A stretch of 64,000 bases of DNA from Mactromeris polynyma (taxonomy: Eukaryota; Mollusca; Bivalvia; Venerida; Mactridae). The stretch is from the NCBI GenBank assembly GCA_032209605.1, contig JASFXZ010000001.1, positions 8,867,703-8,931,702 on the forward strand. Direction: 5' to 3'. The position numbers and the translations under genes were made by a program. Under the pieces are notes generated by a model. It did no database searches and had not been told where the DNA came from. It was given only the letters and a program-made list of their open reading frames with translations. Numbering within the stretch: the first letter of the stretch is position 1; every line of letters starts with the position of its first letter. Below, piece by piece: positions 35,130 through 48,700 of the stretch.

Positions 35130-36238
35130 TGTCATACTATCTACCAGACTTTAAATGGCATACCCCTTTGTCAAATGTCATACCAGCTATCAGACTTTTT
35201 AAATGTTATACCCCTTTGTCAAATGTCATACCAGCTATCAGACTTTTTAAATGTTATACCCCTTAGTCAAATGTCATACCAGCTCAGCTATCAAACTTTT
35301 TAAATGTTATACCCCTTTGTCAAATGTCATACCAGCTATCAGACTTTTTAAATGTTATACCCCTTTGTCAAATGTCATACTGGCCATTAGTCTTTGTTAA
35401 ATGTCATACCGACAATTAGTCTTTGTTAAATGTCTTACCAGCCATAAGTCTTTGTTAAATGTTATACCCCTTTGTCAAATGTCATACTGGCCATTAGTCT
35501 TTGTGAAATGTCATACCGGCAATTAGTCTTTGTTAAATGTCTTACCGGCAATTAGTCTTTGTTAAATGTCTTACCAGCCAGAAGTCTTTGTTAAATGTTA
35601 TACCCCTTTGTTAAATGTCATACTGGCCATTAGTCTTTGTCAAATGTCATACCAGCAATTAGTCTTTGTTAAATGTCATACCGGCAATTAGTCTTTGTTA
35701 AATGTCTTACCAGCCATAAGTCTTTGTTGAATGTCTCACCAGCCAAAATTCTTTGTTAAATGTCATACCGACCATTAGTCTGTGCTAAATGCCATACCGG
35801 CCATTAGTCTTTGTTAAATGTCTTACCAGCCAAGTCTTTGTTAAATGTCATACCGACCATTAGTCTTTGTTAAATGCCATACCGGCCATTAGTCTTTGTT
35901 AAATGTCTTACCAGCCAATGTCTTACCAGCCATAAGTCTTTGTTAAATGTCTTACCGGCCAAAAGTCTTTGTTAAATGTCTTACCGGCCAAAAGTCTTTG
36001 TTAAATGTCTTACCAGCCATAAGTCTTTGTTAAATGTCTTACCAGCCATAAGTCTTTGTTAAATGTCTTACCGGCCAAAAGTCTTTGTAAAATGTCTTAC
36101 CGACCAAAAGTCTTTGTTAAATGTCTTACCTGCAATTAGTCTTTGTTAAATGTCTCACCAGCCAGAAGTCTTTGTTAAATGTCTTACCGGCCAAAAGTCT
36201 TTGTTAAATGCCCTACCGGCCATTAGTCTGTGTTAAAT
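35130..36238. repeat. 29-bp minisatellite with a longer-period left part
   Basis: The right part repeats GTCTTTGTTAAATGTCTTAC plus CGGCCAAAA every 29 bp. The left part (35130-35390) uses a longer unit with AAATGTTATACCCCTTTGTC and CATACCAGCTATCAGAC. There are more than 30 units in all, in the intergenic region. Confidence 0.93.
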
Positions 36239-36643
36239 GTAGTTATTCCCTCATCCCCATAAATTTCTAATTGGATTTACATAAATCTAAAAATTTGACA
36301 AGGGGATAATGTGGAAACTGTATTAAAGCCTAATTTTCGCAGTATGTTTATAGGAGTAGATAAATGTTGCCTTTGACCACCATTTATTGTATTGTTTGGA
36401 CCATTATGTAGGCATGATTAAATGAAAGGCTTAACCTTACATTTAGATGCTGAACATATAAAAGGGAATCTAGACAGCTTTATGGTCGCCCCAGACGGTT
36501 TCCATGACACCTGTTCTGTGAGGCATATCAGACATATATATATAACTGAATTTCAGCAACCAAAAGACATTTTATCACAAATTTATCCTGTTGCTAAAAT
36601 TAAGACACAGTCTTTCTGCAAATTCATGTATTTTATTTTAGTT

Positions 36644-36775
36644 GAGTAGAACTTCACTAAAAGACCACATTGTAATTAAGACAACCTCATTAATAAGGCC
36701 ATATCTTCATCTTGATAATCAAACCACCTCGCAATGAAGCCCATAATGGTCTTCTTATCAAGGTTTCATTGTACA
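36644..36775. mobile_element. MITE-like element, copy 4 (decayed)
   Basis: AGTAGAACTTCACTAAAAGA at the left and ATCAAGGTTTCATTGTAC at the right, with ACAACCTCATTAATAAGGCC inside, mark a diverged copy in the intergenic region. Confidence 0.45.
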
Positions 36776-37139
36776 AATCAAAATATAAATCTGGTACTGA
36801 AACTAAGACCACAGTACTGCTGACCTTACATGAGATAACACTGGTTATATTAGATGTAACATAAGAAATATGATGTAATATATATAATACTGGTGTGTTA
36901 TACCTGTATTACCTTGATACAAATACATGTACATATATTTACATTTTATTATAATGTCAGAAAAGACACTCACTAAGCAATATTATCTTGATGCAATGAC
37001 AATAAATATCAACTACAGTCAATACTGTCTTATGTGACTTTACAGGGGAGTCCACAAGACGAAGTCAATGAAGACAGATTTTTCTTCTTTTTTTCCCATC
37101 AGATACCAAAAATTCACAAGTAGACCATGGTAGCCATTT

Positions 37140-37275
37140 GAGCGCCAATGTACGATTTCCAGCCTTTTCTTTAAGTGACGTCATTTCCAGAAAACGTCGC
37201 ATGTACCAACAGTAAGCAATATTTGCCCAATGTGAAAACTAAATCACCATATGGAGTAAATATTGCTTGCGCATC
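37140..37275 (+). mobile_element. palindromic CRE-bearing MITE, copy C (truncated)
   Basis: The left half is intact (GAGCGCCAATGTACGATTTC, TGACGTCA at 37176-37183) and the sequence stops after TGGAGTAAATATTGCTTGC. The right inverted end is missing. Confidence 0.65.
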
Positions 37276-38391
37276 AAATAAACGAGGTACTTACCACTAG
37301 ACTACAGCACCTACAGTCATAAACACATACAATACAAGCATATCAATTAGACAGTTAATCTTGCGATAAGCTGATTTACCTATCCAGGTATGTTTACATT
37401 GCCCGATTGCTTGTAAATAATGCTCAAGTTAACGCTGGCAAACTATACAAGAAGCTATTTTGCACAAATAACAAAGGCAAAGATAAAATACTTAAGGGAT
37501 GTTATGTCCTACTTATAAAATTCATGAAGGGGTTTTGCCCGCCTTGTAATATTCAAAAAGGGGGTTTTGTCCATGTTGTACAAAATGAGCGAAGGGGATT
37601 TGTCTGGAGGGGATTTTGTCCTACACTCTTTTATTTCAGTTCATAGAACTATCATCTTGTCATTCAGTGACAATTAATGAATACAATTGCCAACAGTTAT
37701 CCATAAACTTGGATTTATTACAATTATTTGTCCTACTAACCTATGCACAATTGGGCTACCAAATCAATTAAATGTTGTCGGCCAAACTATGCCCCACGGC
37801 ACTGGAGCAATTATCGACTTTGTTTATTGGGGTCTGTATGTCAATATACAGGTTGGTAACACATTGATTTGACATCTCACGTGTGGTGTCTGCCAACAAC
37901 AACTCGAAATACTGGTCTGGAAAGTCACATCAAGAAAGGGAAGGTTACATAGCGGACACCACTATCATGCACACCATGTGCATGCATTTAAGGTCAGCAT
38001 GAAATTGACATTCCAGGTACGGATCTGACTTATGTGCACGACACTTGGTCCCAACATGACAAATGGTTTGAAAATTGGTTCTAAGCAGACAAGAAATGCA
38101 GATGGACTGACAGGTGGATGGATGGAATTCAGAAAACCTGCATTTCCCAAAATGGACATCCAACTATTGAAGAATAAATGAACATTTTGCTTTAATTAAA
38201 GAACATGTGCTCTTACATGTCAATATTTACATTTTCATGAAGACAATGTGCACTGTATAACTGTACTATGAAACAAATAGTATTTCAATCGTAGTACCAG
38301 GATTTATCCAGCATCATATTGTGCTTCATACACATGCATACACATGCTTACTTTGAAGAAAACCTAAAAGCTAACACTTACGTAATTATAA
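37276..38391. other. intergenic, no supported gene
   Basis: I see no coding exon, RNA gene or clear repeat. Several short open frames overlap on both strands without a recognisable motif. Confidence 0.45.
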
Positions 38392-39048
38392 AAACAAGAG
38401 GCCTATGAGGGTCAGACACTCTACTGGCTACATTGTGCTCAAGTTGCTTTGATAAGCATGGTTCTCGACAGGACAATTTTCGAGGTTATTCCCTATAATA
38501 CTCTATAGAAAACATGTGATCACAGAGTGGGGCCAGTTTTGACCCAAGGAGCATAATTTGAACAATCATGGTAGGTGGTACATACCAAATATCAAAACTA
38601 GGGGCCATGAAGTTTAAGAGAATAATTCCGAAAGATTTCCTTATACAAGCCTATAGAAAACATGCGACCCCTAGGGCGGGGCCAATATTGACCACAGGGG
38701 TAAAATTTGGACAATTTTGATGGGGGACAATTAGACATTGCTACATACTAATTATGAAAGATCAGGCCTTATGGTTTTGAACAAGATTTTTTAAGTTTTC
38801 AATTGTAAAATCTGTTTTTAATTCATGCCACCTACTTATGCAACAGACTATATCCATTTGATCAACTTTGAAAGAGGACTGCCCAAGGAGCATTCCTGCG
38901 AAGTTTGGTAAAAATTGGCCAAGTAGTTTTTAGAAGATGTTGTTCGAATGAAAAGTTAACAGACTGAAACACCCACGCATGCACATACACATGACAAACA
39001 ACTCACCATGACATAAGCTCCCTGGCTTTTGGCCAGTAGAGCTAAAAA
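38392..39048. mobile_element. dispersed repeat (AACAAGAGGCC... family)
   Basis: It begins AAAACAAGAGGCCTATGAGG, repeats CTATAGAAAACATGTGATC and CTATAGAAAACATGCGACC blocks with GGGCCAGTTTTGACC and GGGCCAATATTGACC, and ends GGCCAGTAGAGCTAAAAA. The layout resembles a repeat common in bivalve genomes (pattern recall). It has no coding capacity. Confidence 0.5.
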
Positions 39049-39521
39049 TTGAGGGGGAAATATTTATGACCTTGTAAGGAAGGAAGGTTTATAAAAAATA
39101 TTTTTCAATCACAGCAAAAAGCAACATCTACTATAAAAGTGACCTCACAGAAAAAATATAAGCAAAATGTTTGTCAAGAATACAATCAAACATTCATATC
39201 ACTTAAGTTTTAGTACGTGTGGTGCGGCAGGAGAATGTATAAGCTTGTTCTATACTATGTTGTATTACATTGATATTCACTGGATACGTAAGTATTAGTA
39301 GATCTACACTATCCCTATTTAACAGCACCTTCTTCATTGGCAAGTCACTCAGTTGCCAGTAGTAACATAAGCTTTTATTGGCCAATAGTCTGATCACTGG
39401 CAGATATAAAGCTTGTCATCATTGGCTAAACACAAATAGATAAGCAACATAAAGCTAATTTGTCATTGGTTGTCATTTTCAATGACTTCCCATCATGTTC
39501 CCATCATATTCACTTGTTACA

Positions 39522-39647
39522 GAATGTAACCTTTATGTCCATTGGCTAATATATATTTAACAAGAATGTAACCTTTATGTCCATTGGCTAATATATATTT
39601 AACAAGAATGTAACCTTTATGTCCATTGGCTAATATATATTTAACAA
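39522..39647. repeat. 42-bp tandem repeat, 3 copies
   Basis: GAATGTAACCTTTATGTCCA plus TTGGCTAATATATATTTAAC starts at 39522, 39564 and 39606. It lies just past the NRBP stop codon, so probably in its 3' UTR. Confidence 0.93.
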
Positions 39648-39671
39648 TCATTTTCATTGGCTGAAAGAATC

Positions 39672-39782
39672 TCAGGAGACAGTTATAGGCACTTGTGGTG
39701 AATGATCTTCAGAGACTCCATTGACTAGAGTAGCATCATGTAATTGTTCGATTAGAAATGTTGATAGATTTTCTTTGTCATT
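39672..39782 (-). CDS. NRBP1: NRBP terminal exon
   Basis: It has a CCTTTTCAG acceptor, phase 0, and 36 codons from NDKENLSTFLIEQLHD to QVPITVS, then TGA at 39674-39672. It lines up with the end of NRBP1: a short helix after the acidic domain and a final VTVSS-like sequence. It is too short to stand out as an open frame on its own and was found by following the splice phase. Confidence 0.85.
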   Translation of the reverse strand, partial: NDKENLSTFLIEQLHDATLVNGVSEDHSPQVPITVS

Positions 39783-42700
39783 CTGAAAAGGACAAAAATA
39801 CATAAACATATTTAAGGAAATAAATTTAAACAAGGGGTGTTTTGTATGTCATTTCATTGATCTTTCTGCTTCATCACACAGCAAACCAAGCAAAGGAACT
39901 TTACTCTTCACAAAACTCTAAGTAACACTGTCACATTGATACCAAATACATGTACATAATAAATTTATAATTATTTCAAATCTTATTGAAGAAGTACCTA
40001 GTTAATGATAGTAACGTAAAATATCCATATAATGATAATAACACGGCATATTAGCAACAAGATGTATCAGGAATTGTTTCGTGCCTATGCACACAATGAA
40101 GAGCCATATATGACAGTTACATCTTGGATAAAGAAATAAAAATGTGGGCTTCATTCAATTAAAGATATCCCAAAATCAGGGGCCCTTCGACTGCAACAAA
40201 TAGTTGCTGGTACTGTGAAATCTGATGAACAGTGAAACTTTTATCTAACAGCAAGGACTGTTCACATTTTATCTGCAAATGTTTTCCCCACTTTGACAGG
40301 TAGTTTGAACATGAGACAAATGACAGCAAGATGGACCCCCATGCACTGACCATCTAGCAAAGGCAGACATGAGGTCAGACTGCCAAAAATAGTTGACAAT
40401 AAATCCTTAAATTGACAGCAAACATTTTTCTATTCTTGAAACAGATGACAAAATATGGGGGTTTGGACCAACTCAGATGTTTAAAAACAAAATATTGGCA
40501 ACTTATGGGTAGTGCCATCAAAGTATAGTTAAAAGGCGTATCAGAGTAAAGAAATGATTGTATGCAATATTTTCAGCATACACGACCAGGTTCTTCAATT
40601 TATAAATTAGTACAGAGAAAATTCTATGAACATAAAGTGCTTAAGAAAATTGAAAATCATTGTGCGAAGCATCACCAAAGTAGAGGCATTATGTACACGT
40701 CTCCATGACAACAGGTCAGCTGTTGTTATTGTAGGGAGGAAAATGTTAGCATTCTCCCACATGCATCTTTTTAACCAGACTTGGCGCCATGTGAGAAAAA
40801 AAAATTCTCAGAGACAAACGTTTTGTCTCCAGACAAACAGTAGAATTTGCTATTTACCAGTTTGGTGTACCTAAATCTGACAGTAAGAATCATTTAAAAA
40901 CTTGAATCTTGATAAAATTACTAATAATTTGCACTTAGAAACCAACCAGAATACTTGGAAGGTATGAAATTAAAAATGAGTTATTCTCTCAATACTGCAC
41001 GGTGTTTATCAGATAACATGACATATGAATGAAACACCCCATATTTCAAGATTTCAAGCAAAGGAGTTTAAATAGCAAGAATGAAGGAAGAATTCGTGAA
41101 AATATACAACATTTACATGTAAATGTTTTAATAATAACTCTTAAAGTTTAGTCACACTAATTTGGCCATGTTCAGATCGTTTAAAATGATGCAAAATATA
41201 AACAAACCATTGTTTAAATTTCTGAAGACATATTAAATGAAATGTCAATTTCTTAATATACTCTGTACATTTAAAAACGCACAATTTTCTAGCAACCATA
41301 CTTCATTAAAATTCATTGTACTACTTTTCAAACTCATTTTTTATGAAAATACTTGTCGAGTGTCATTAAATTTAGCATACAGGTTGCATACACATGCAAT
41401 AATATCGAGTAATCTTCTTTTCTTTAGTCTAGAAGTCAGTCAATGAAAATTTAGAAATCACATATTGTGCGTTATTAAATGTACTGAGCATATTTCAAAT
41501 AACGTGCTCTGAAATTCAAATAATGATGTGTTTATTCTAATATTCATTTTTAAACTGTCACAACATGGCCAACTTAGTACGGTTCAACTATAGTTAGGCT
41601 GCATAAAATATTAGGCTGGTTGAAAACAAGCAAATATGTTCATCTTTATGCATCGGCTGGGACCTCATTTTTGCAATCAAATAATCTTGAGCAAATAGAT
41701 CAGATGTAAGGTATACCTCATTAATGAGACCATAATGCACCAACTCCTCAGCCAGAATGGATGCATTATCATCGATACCAAAGTCACACTCAAGTTGTCT
41801 ATTCATTTTGTCATCCATTCGTAGAAGTAAGATGAGATGATATGTTAGATTTTCCTGTCGTTTCACTTGACACGACATACTGGTGACACGCCTTGACTCC
41901 ACGTCCATCGGTTCAGGTGTCTCCGTCTTCTCCTGTTCTGTCATCTCCGGAGTTATGGGTCTTTGTCGTGTATTTGGTGGTTGAGGCAAATCAAATGCTG
42001 TAAGTGGGTAGATGCCATTCCTGAAAAGAAGGCAAATTGGTTACTTATCACTAACATTTAAAGGTGGCCAGTCCTATATAAGAAATATAATATTCTTAAG
42101 GATATGACTGTACAGACATGAGAAGCATTTTTACCAATTAATCACATGTTCAGTTAAGGAATATGCAATATTCAAGTTCAACAATATTTTAAAAAATTTA
42201 CTAAACGTCACCCTGAAGTTACATGAAGACAATGCTTTCTGAAGAATAATACAAAATATTTGAGAAATGCCAATCATTCATGAATAACGATGAAATCAAA
42301 ACCAGAAATTATCACTAGAACCAATCAATACTGCCCGAAGTAAGTGAAATATCATCAACACAACATGCTGACAATATACACATCTTGTGGTAGTGAAGCT
42401 TCTCTTTAAATTTCAATGAATTCCGATTGATGAATGCTTAGAAATAGTGATGATATAAATTGTGGGACGGACAGACGCATACACATAATAATGCACGAAT
42501 GAACAGCCAAAATGGTGGCTACATGCTCTTCCTTTGGGAGCATAAAAAGTCTAAAATTCAAAGAATAAAACTACATCAAATCAAAGTATTTGTACAAATG
42601 AGCGCCGCTGTATGATTTCCAATCTCTTCTTTAAGTGACGTCATTTCCAGAAAACGTCACATGTGACGTCACCGTGTACTGACAGTAAGCAATATTTGCC

Positions 42701-45700
42701 TTATATGACAATATGAAAACGCTGTGACCATAAAATTATGAAGTAAATATTGTTTCCTGCTTGCAAAAAGTGACATCACATGATTCGTTTTCTTGAAATG
42801 ACGTCACTTACAGAAGAGGTTGTAAATCCTATAGCAGCGCTCAAATGGAAGACACTAGACAAATAAAAAGACTATATTTATACTTGACATCTTCCAAGAA
42901 TTTCTCCAACTCAAGACCTTGAACCTGTGAAAATCTGAAAAATGAAAAACAAAACGTACAAGTAAAGAGATATTTCATAATTCAAAAGTACAATATTATG
43001 CCCGAGATCAATGAATTGTCTCACAAATAAGTTTGACAACAGTATGCTCACACATTCTCTACATATTTACAGAACATTCAGCCCTGCGTTCAGTTATGGT
43101 TAACAATTGTGAACGTTACAAAACTGTTTTGTTTTGTATCACATTCACTGCACACTGGATACCAAATTGCAAACGTTAGGAAAAATTTGCCACAAACACC
43201 TTTTCTGAACGCAGTGCAGTCTCAAGGTCGAAGTAACCGTGACCTACTGACTACTGCTGTTGGCTGTGTGTAGTTATGTTATAGACAGGAAAGCAACTGG
43301 TCTACCAACCCTCACACAAACCAACTAACTGTCATGAGCTAAAACAACACATATCATCTTCTTTGATTGAGTAATATGAGGAAATTGATGAGTATATGAC
43401 AAATTCACCAAGAATAAAACTACATTATTATTCAAAATACCTCCACAATGTTGATTCATCATCTCCAGAGTACTTAATAGAACCTATAACCTTCTTTGGC
43501 TCTGTTTTCAGAATATGGGTATCGTCTGCAATATTTTCTACAAGCTGGGCTGAAAAAGAGAAGTAATTGTTTTATTTAAATAACATGGCAAGGAAGGAGA
43601 GTGGTAGAAGAGAAGCCGTATAACAGAATGAGAGCAGTGGTATAGAAGGAGAGAGGTAGTATAGAAGGAGAGAGGTGGTATATAATGAGAGAGGTGGTAT
43701 AGAATGAGAGGTGGTATAGAATGAGAGAGGTAGTATAGAAGGAGAGAGGTGGTATAGAATGAGAGAGGTGGTATAGAAGGAGAGAGGTGGTATAGAATGA
43801 GAGAGGTGGTATAGAATGAGAGAGGTAGTATAGAAGGAGAGAGGTAGTATAGAAGGAGAGAGGTGGTATAGAATGAGAGGTGGTATAGAATGAGAGAGGT
43901 AGTATAGAAGGAGAGAGGTAGTATAGAATGAGAGAGGTGGTATAGAATGAGAGGTGGTATAGAAGGAGAGAGGTGGTATAGAAGGAGAGAGGTGGTATAG
44001 AAGGGGAGAGGTAGTATAGAAGTAGAGAGGTAGTATAGAATGAGAGAGGTGGTATAGAATGAGAGAGGTGGTATAGAATGAGAGAGGTAGTATAGAAGGA
44101 GAGAGGTGGTATAGAATGAGAGAGGTGGTATAGAATGAGAGAGGTAGTATAGAAGGAGAGAGGTGGTATAGAATGAGAGAGGTGGTATAGAATGAGAGAG
44201 GTGGTATAGAATGAGAGAGGTAGTATAGAAGGAGAGAGGTGGTATAGAAGGAGAGGTGGTATAGAATGAGAGAGGTGGTATAGAATGAGAGAGGTAGTAT
44301 AGAAGGAGAGAGGTGGTATAGAATGAGAGAGGTGGTATAGAATGAGAGAGGTAGTATAGAAGGAGAGAGGTGGTATAGAATGAGAGAGGTGGTATAGAAG
44401 GAGAGAGGTGGTATAGAAGGAGAGAGGTGGTATAGAAGGAGAGAGGTGGTATAGAATGAGAGAGGTGGTATAGAATGAGAGGTGGTATAGAAGGAGAGGT
44501 GGTATAGAATGAGAGAGGTGGTATAGAATGAGAGAGGTAGTATAGAAGGAGAGAGGTGGTATAGAATGAGAGAGGTGGTATAGAATGAGAGAGGTGGTAT
44601 AGAATGAGAGAGGTGGTATAGAATGAGAGAGGTGGTATAGAATGAGAGAGGTGGTATAGAAGGAGAGAGGTGGTATAGAAGGAGAGAGGTGGTATACAAT
44701 GAGAGAGGTGGTATAGAAGGAGAGAGGTGGTATAGAAGGAGAGAGGTGGTATAGAAGGAGAGGTGGTATAGAACGAGAGAGGTGGTATAGAAGGAGAGAG
44801 GTGGTATAGAAGTAGAGAGGTGGTATAGAAGGAGAGGTGGTATCGAAGGAGAGAGATGGTATAGAAGGAGAGAGGTGGTATAGAAGGAGAGAGGTGGTAT
44901 AGAAGGAGAGAGGTGGTATAGAAGGAGAGAGGTAGTATAGAAAGAGAGAGGTGGTATAGAAGGAGAGAGGTGGTATAGAAGGAGAGAGGTGGTATAGAAG
45001 GAGAGAGGTGGTAAAGAAGGAGAGAGGTGGTATAGAAGGAGAGGTGGTATAGAAGGAGAGAGGTGGTATAGAAGGAGAGAGGTGGTATAGAAGGAGAGAG
45101 GTGGTATAGAAGGAGAGAGGTGGTATAGAAGGAGAGAGGTAGTATAGAAGGAGAGAGGTGGTATAGAAGGAGAGAGGTAGTATAGAAGGAGAGAGGTGGT
45201 ATAGAAGGAGAGAGGTGGTATAGAAGGAGAGAGGTGGTATAGAAGGAGAGAGGTAGTATAGAAGTAGAGAGGTAGTATAGAAGTAGAGAGGTGGTATAGA
45301 AGGAGAGAGGTGGTATAGAAGGAGAGAGGTAGTATAGAAGGAGAGAGGTGGTATAGAAGTAGAGAGGTGGTATAGAAGGAGAGAGGTGGTATAGAAGGAG
45401 AGAGGTGGTATAGAAGGGGAGAGGTAGTATAGAAGTAGAGAGGTTGTATAGAAGGAGAGAGGTGGTATAGGAAATAAGTATAACTGAACACTCATAAACA
45501 AGCTGTGAATACCTCTAATCATCGAAAAAACAGAAAACATGTTTTTCTAGAAAGCAAACTCATCAAAGATTCCAGCAAGCATGATGCTTTCATCACAATC
45601 AAGTTTAAATAAATCTGTTTACACATACATACTTTATATAAACCAAAAAAATAAATTTACTGTAAGAACTCACCATTATTGACAATAGCATGAGAAGCTA

Positions 45701-48700
45701 GAAGTGTTAATGAATGGACTTCAAACAATACAGAATGAAAAAGTAAATCTCGAGCAGTTGGACGTTTCACCGGGTCTTTCTCCAGACATTTCTCAAGAAA
45801 ATCCTGAAAAACATATAAAATAATATGTACAACAAGAAATGTGCAATGCCCACAAACCAGGTTTTCAAGCTAGTTATTTGTAACCAAGGCTCTATTTATA
45901 TAATGAATACATGATGATCATCAATGCTGCAAAGGTGCCGTAGGTGATACATGCATACACACACCTAGATATATTATATATATATGAAACAACTATACAC
46001 CAAGTTTGATGTCAATACACCCACGCATAGCGAAGGTATTAAGTGGAAACTGATTTTAAAATATTTAGTAACAGTGACCTTGACCTTTGACTGAAAGAAC
46101 CCAAAAGCAATCCCAAGCGAGCTCTCCACATGTTCTTACGATCAGGCCTTTTTCTATAGCTCACACAGGTCAGATTTTTGGAATATTTAGATTGAAACAT
46201 TCTATTTTTGGAATATTTAGATTGAAACATTCCATTTTTGAATATTTAGATTGAAACATTCTATTTTTGAACATTTAGATTGAAACATTCCATTTTAGGA
46301 ATATTTAGATTAAAACATTCCATTTTTTGGGAATATTTAGATTAAAACATTCCATTTTTTAGGAATATTTAGATTAAAACATTCCATTTTTTGGGAATAT
46401 TTAGATTAAAACATTCCATTTTTTAGGAATATTTACATTAAAACATTCCATTTTTTGGGAATATTTAGATTAAAACATTCCATTTTTTGGGAATATTTAC
46501 ATTAAAACATTCTATTTTTTTTGAACATTTAGATTGAAACATTCCATTTTTTGGGAATATTTAGATTAAAACATTCCATTTTTTGGGAATATTTACATTA
46601 AAACATTCCATTTTTTGGGAATATTTACATTAAAACATTCCATTTTTTGGGAATATTTACATTAAAAGATTCCATTTTCGGCATTTTTTTTTATTGAAGT
46701 ATTCAACTTTTTAAAACAAACAATCTATTACATTTTTCAAAACTATGTTCATTTCAGACTGTAGTATCAACATTTAAATCTGCTAAAATTAAAACCATTG
46801 ACATAATAAATATCTCAAATATGGTATCCATTTACTTTTCTGAGCTCCCCCAAAACCCTGACACAAATAGATGACCTTTAGGACACTTGTCCTTACTTGT
46901 TATATAATGGAAAATAATTTCTATCTGAGGCAGCATGCTACTAATCACATGACAATAGTGTAAGATCAGAATTGATGTACTTGACAACATAAGTATTTCC
47001 ATGACAAATGACATGTCATGGTTAGCAAAACAAGATAAATTATTACGACTACTTCGCATGAGGTCCCAAATATCATAAAAAAGACATACAATAAATCAAC
47101 ATTGCATTAAGTTGTCATGTCATACAGGGCATTTGTACTGAAGAGTACATGGATACTCATAATATATTCATCCTAAGGAAACAACTTAACACTAATCTGT
47201 TACTGTTAATCAGAGTTAAAAAAAAACCACTAAACTTTCTCAGAAACTCGGCTAAATACAAACAATTTAACATAGTTTAACATCCTCCAAAAACATCCTC
47301 CAAAAACATCCTCCAAAGTGTAGTTAACCTTAATCAACTTCATATAAGTTAAAATTACACGAAAATGCCGTTAGGTTGCTGTGGTGTAGTGGTTAGCATA
47401 ACGGACCGGCAATCCATAGACCCGGGTTCGAATCCCATAGTGCCATTGACCGATTTTTCGTGTTCCTCAAAACATGACTTTATTTCAAATCAAAGCATTT
47501 TGTGGCCCTGCTAGTTAAAGTTTCGAATAACAAAAAAACTACCATCAAACAGAAAATGTAGGTAAATGTTATTCCAGCATTTAGTAAACGAAAACTGTAA
47601 TAACTATTCACCCTTTGTAGTGGATTTTCTATTGATTGTAATGTTTTCTCAATGGCTTCTTTAGTTATCACATTTCCACTTTCCCCATTCCCTTGAATTC
47701 CAAGAGCTGCCATCTGTAATAGAGATGTATATTGCATGATATATCATAGGTTTAAGTAATAATAACAATAATCTTTTTGATTTCTTATTCTGGGCATTTA
47801 AAATTTACAAAATGAATGAAGGAAACCTTCCATAGTTTACAGTCTAGACCGTTTTGGCAATCAACAGCAAACAACAAATCCCAGTCCATGTGACAAGAAT
47901 ATTTACTCCCAATATAATTTCCTTACTATTGTGACTGTATGTAACTATGGACTCAATGTCTAATATGACTAGCCACTGTGAAATTTTGCTCCCAAAAAAA
48001 TATTTTCACAATCAAATAAGACTGTTTATATTATCTTTCCCTATTTGCTAGAACTCATAAGTAATTATCAATCTTTGTGGTATTATATTTTCACAGTAAT
48101 TAAAATACAGATGTTAATAATGCAAGTTCAAAATGAATAAACGGTCATAATGAAGTCTACTTATGTATAAAAACTTAGAAGCGTCCAGTGAGAGAATTTT
48201 AATGGACAGACTTCTGTGACTCCCGGTCTTATGTGACCCGATCTGCAGACTCTCCTAGATAGTCACATAAATATGTCAACACTACAAACAATTTTGAGCA
48301 GATATTCATTTACATAAGAAAGTTAGTTGATTTTTCCATCCTCTAGTACCTTCAACAGTCCATATCTTGTAAGGGGAAACAAGGTGCACAAACATTTATT
48401 CAGTTTCAATAGTCAGACTTTTTTTGCCATGTCTTCAAATCTAGTATTGTAAGTAAGTATCTACATCAAGGCATCAGCAACATGTAAGTAGTCGCTGCAT
48501 TGGAGTTTATGTTGTTTTTTTCAACAGCATATTAGAGCTTCAATGATTCAACTGTCAAACGATTTGATTCGATTTTTTTCCCCTTCGATTTCGATTTTTT
48601 CGATTCGATTGTATATGTTGTGTTCAGCATTCTCATTCATCTTAAGGCTTTTGCATTTATTTTCAGGCCAATTGAAATTAAGAATTTTGCAAATAAAAAG

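Noticed and set aside
41594..41716. Extension of the NRBP exon to a stop, giving a C-terminus from VYLTSD to LIFYAA
   Set aside because: The GAG|GTATAC donor at 41716 and the in-phase terminal exon 39672-39782, which matches the NRBP C-terminus, explain the gene better. Retention could still give a minor isoform.
43572..45540. Two overlapping minus-strand open frames of 639 and 654 codons (LSFYTTSLLLYHL repeats)
   Set aside because: They are produced by a 19-bp minisatellite that lacks stop codons in these frames and lies in an NRBP intron. Two frames are open at once and there is no non-repeat domain.
47372..47445. Possible tRNA gene
   Set aside because: A and B boxes are present, but the acceptor arms do not pair and the same body follows the copy at 27633, so it is a SINE.
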